Shown piece after piece: positions 4,506-5,312 of a stretch of DNA of 5,312 bases (positions are counted from its first letter, which is position 1; each line of letters starts with the position of its first letter). This DNA is from Nanobdellota archaeon (lineage in GTDB: Archaea > Nanobdellota > Nanobdellia > Pacearchaeales > GW2011-AR1). The notes under the pieces were generated by a model. That model had not been told where the DNA came from. It saw only the letters and a list, made by a program, of their open reading frames with translations, and searched no databases. Location: NCBI GenBank assembly GCA_018830845.1, contig JAHJRS010000059.1:1-5312 (forward strand). The letters run 5' to 3'. The position numbers were made by a program, and so were the translations under genes.

Positions 4506-4673
4506 ATGATGGCAAAAAGAAAAAGACTAAGAGGAAATAAGCAACAGGGAATGAACAGGCGTAAAGCCGGCAACAGAAAACCAATGAGCAAGGAACAAAA
4601 ACTCGCCAACAAGCTAAGCAGGGAGAAACAATCTGAAGCTCAGAAAAAGATAAATGAGAGCAATAAGAAATAA
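4506..4673 (+). CDS. Very basic small protein, probable nucleic-acid binder (55 aa)
   Basis: The frame begins MMAKRKRLRGNKQQG and runs to TAA at 4671-4673. About 20 of 55 residues are Lys or Arg against four Glu, with no cysteine and almost no hydrophobic core. Residues 3-26 are Arg/Lys/Gly/Asn-rich and probably disordered, while residues 28-55 (SKEQKLANKLSREKQ onward) look like a charged helix. This is the composition of a small RNA-, ribosome- or DNA-binding peptide, but I recognise no family. Support comes from the archaeal TATA box at 4481-4488 and from a compact layout: divergent from the 50-aa gene and convergent with DUF1328, with only 30 bp between. The start could be either ATG at 4506 or at 4509; leaderless spacing favours 4509. 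The long minus-strand frame covering 4412-4612 has no promoter or family match and is a shadow. Confidence 0.7.
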   Translation: MMAKRKRLRGNKQQGMNRRKAGNRKPMSKEQKLANKLSREKQSEAQKKINESNKK

Positions 4674-4674
4674 G

Positions 4675-4700
4675 TTTTTATTAAAAAGAAATTCTAAAAA
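4675..4700. terminator. Bidirectional oligo-T region between convergent genes
   Basis: The 30-bp gap holds T5 on the plus strand (4675-4679) directly after the basic-protein stop, and A-runs at 4683-4687 and 4695-4700 that are T-runs on the minus strand after the DUF1328 stop. Both converging transcripts can end here. Confidence 0.5.
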
Positions 4701-4703
4701 AGT

Positions 4704-4895
4704 TTAAGCTCTTTTTATTGTTCGAGATATTATTGTAATTATGAATAACACTACAAAAATTATTGCTAACCATTTTGCTACTGTGTATGATACTCCTGAA
4801 ATCAATCCAAATCCAAATAATCCAGAAACTATTGCGACTATCAAAAATATTATTGCCCACACTAACCAACCTCCAACGCCTCTTTTGTTTGTCAT
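4704..4895 (-). CDS. DUF1328 (UPF0391, YtjA-like) small membrane protein
   Basis: The 63-residue product matches DUF1328: W13-AIIFLIVAIVSGLFGFG (13-30), followed by an SGVSYTVAKWLAIIFVVLFIITIIS helix (33-57). The GLFGFG turn (25-30) and the first aromatic-flanked helix are the family hallmark. The N-terminus MTNKRGVGG is a few residues longer than many bacterial members, and the C-terminus is basic (RTIKRA). Two membrane helices are predicted. The function is not established; bacterial relatives are often stress-associated small membrane proteins. The start ATG at 4895 is the only plausible one and has no ribosome binding site, so a leaderless or short-leader message from the AT-rich 4911-4931 region is likely. 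It is the second widespread DUF-type two-helix protein here, after DUF378. Confidence 0.92.
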   Translation of the reverse strand: MTNKRGVGGWLVWAIIFLIVAIVSGLFGFGLISGVSYTVAKWLAIIFVVLFIITIISRTIKRA

Positions 4896-4910
4896 ATTCG
4901 TATTAATGGG

Positions 4911-4934
4911 AGTTAAATAAGGGATATATAATTA
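4911..4934. promoter_or_regulatory. AT-rich promoter region upstream of DUF1328
   Basis: Minus-strand CTTATTTAACT (4911-4921) and the near-symmetric GATATATAATTA (4923-4934) are the TATA candidates for the gene starting at 4895. Neither gives the exact 25-base spacing seen elsewhere (about 21 and 33 bases). The second box could also fire rightward, with initiation near 4954, towards the small ORF at 4964. Confidence 0.4.
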
Positions 4935-4963
4935 TGTTTTTTTTGGAATTTTTGAGGTGATAG

Positions 4964-5059
4964 ATGGCCCGTCTAATAGGGCTAATCCATTTTTTCATAA
5001 CTAATGCCATCCAAATAGATTTCATTATTTGTGCTTTCTTTAAGGATTCCCCTAACTGA
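4964..5059 (+). CDS. Possible 31-aa hydrophobic peptide, antisense to the partial gene
   Basis: A short frame starts MARLIGLIHFFITN and ends SPN. It is mostly hydrophobic. The case for it is the translation signal: GAGGTGAT (4954-4961) is a full match to the anti-SD complement, placed with GGTGA exactly 3 bases before the ATG, the same arrangement as the DUF378 gene. A TATA-like box (4923-4934) lies at a fitting distance. Against it: most of the frame (4982-5059) lies opposite the C-terminal coding sequence of the minus-strand gene, no family is visible, and short hydrophobic frames are common in AT-rich DNA. It may be a chance frame. Confidence 0.25.
   Translation: MARLIGLIHFFITNAIQIDFIICAFFKDSPN
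4965..4984. other. Small hairpin at the stop codon of the partial gene
   Basis: TGGCCC (4965-4970) pairs with GGGCTA (4979-4984), with one G-T wobble, around an 8-base loop. On the minus strand it begins exactly at the TAG stop of the partial gene; on the plus strand it would bury the start codon of the 4964 frame. No T-run follows directly on either strand. Confidence 0.35.
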
Positions 5060-5312
5060 ATACTTTTCTTCAATTTCAAAATTATTCACTTCAAAGGTTG
5101 TCGGAAGGAATATTCCCCCATCTATTTCATATAAACACAATCTTTTTTTTAACTCATCATCATTAAGTTTGAAATAACATTCTTTGACATTATTTTCTAC
5201 AATAACTTTTTGCCCTATTGAAGCAGACAAATTCCCCCTCATGTCCATTTTTGATGCTTCTTGCGAAAAATATGAAAAAATAAAAATTGCTCCAAGAATT
5301 AAAAATAAAATT
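4982..5312 (-). CDS. Secreted or anchored OB-fold-like protein (partial, N-terminus missing)
   Basis: The minus-strand frame stays open to the window edge, so the gene is truncated at its 5' end. The first 21 visible residues upstream of the Met at 5248 read ILFLILGAIFIFSYFSQEASK, a hydrophobic signal peptide or anchor core. The Met at 5248 is therefore internal and is not the start. The remaining 88 residues look like an OB-fold: a strand starting IGQKVIVENNV, a charged DELKKR segment, an alternating YEIDGGIFLPTTFEV region, then EEKYSVRGILKES followed by EIYLDGISYEK, the usual closing pair of strands (V-x-G-x-hydrophobic, then x-L-x-hydrophobic). This shape is common in secreted archaeal proteins that bind nucleic acid or oligomers, but the partner here is unknown. 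Two cysteines are present. It ends with TAG at 4984-4982, 86 bp before the DUF1328 gene on the same strand. Confidence 0.65.
   Translation of the reverse strand, partial: ILFLILGAIFIFSYFSQEASKMDMRGNLSASIGQKVIVENNVKECYFKLNDDELKKRLCLYEIDGGIFLPTTFEVNNFEIEEKYSVRGILKESTNNEIYLDGISYEKMD

Noticed and set aside
4412..4612. 66-codon minus-strand frame
   Set aside because: It covers the divergent promoter region and lies opposite the basic-protein gene, which has a proper TATA box. Its hydrophobicity is a by-product of complementary Lys/Arg codons.
4681..4869. 62-codon minus-strand frame inside the DUF1328 gene
   Set aside because: It is an alternative frame of a recognised family member, with low-complexity Asn/Ser/Ile content.
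1..5312. CRISPR array, insertion sequence, integrase, toxin-antitoxin or defence island
   Set aside because: No regularly spaced repeats, transposase or integrase motifs, or paired toxin-antitoxin genes were seen. The HD protein lacks Cas3 or dGTPase-like extra domains.

Overview
The window looks like a piece of an AT-rich archaeal genome, most likely a small-genome lineage of the DPANN type (Woesearchaeota/Pacearchaeota-like); the lineage is an inference. The archaeal signs are visible in the DNA. Several genes have a TATA box centred about 24-26 bases before the start codon, which implies leaderless transcripts (genes starting at 514-, 910+, 2794-, 3386+, 4409- and 4506/4509+). Genes with a longer leader, or lying second in an operon, instead carry a GGAGG or GGTGA ribosome binding site (642+, 2914+, 4233-). 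Most gene ends are followed by oligo-T runs without hairpins. TGA is used as a normal stop.

Layout. 1-57: two hairpins and a T7 run, probably the 3' end of a transcript entering from the left. 98-514 (-): secreted or anchored protein of unknown family. 642-833 (+): DUF378 small membrane protein. 910-2205 (+): secreted protein with a probable NlpC/P60-like (DUF1287-like) cysteine peptidase domain. 2174-2794 (-): HD-domain metal-dependent phosphohydrolase, overlapping the previous gene tail to tail by 32 bp. 2914-3243 (+): single-RRM RNA-binding protein with an RG-rich tail. 3301-3379: an 11-bp perfect inverted repeat around the next promoter. 3386-3940 (+): DNA-3-methyladenine glycosylase I (Tag). 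3964-4233 and 4257-4409 (-): a two-gene operon of a 50-aa membrane protein followed by a membrane-anchored eight-cysteine protein. 4506-4673 (+): 55-aa very basic protein. 4704-4895 (-): DUF1328/UPF0391 small membrane protein. 4982-5312 (-): 3' part of a secreted OB-fold-like protein whose start lies beyond the window.

There is no single operon. The window is a string of mostly one-gene transcripts on alternating strands. Six of the ten products with a visible or partial N-terminus that can be judged for location are secreted or membrane proteins (98-514, 642-833, 910-2205, 3964-4233, 4257-4409, 4704-4895), and the truncated gene at the right edge makes a seventh. The remaining genes serve nucleic-acid and nucleotide functions (RRM, Tag, HD, basic peptide). 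No mobile element, CRISPR array, tRNA, rRNA or recognisable defence system was seen. The less familiar parts are the secreted one-cysteine peptidase candidate, the RRM protein in an archaeal setting, the Cys-rich operon, the inverted repeat before tag, and a possible antisense small ORF at 4964-5059.
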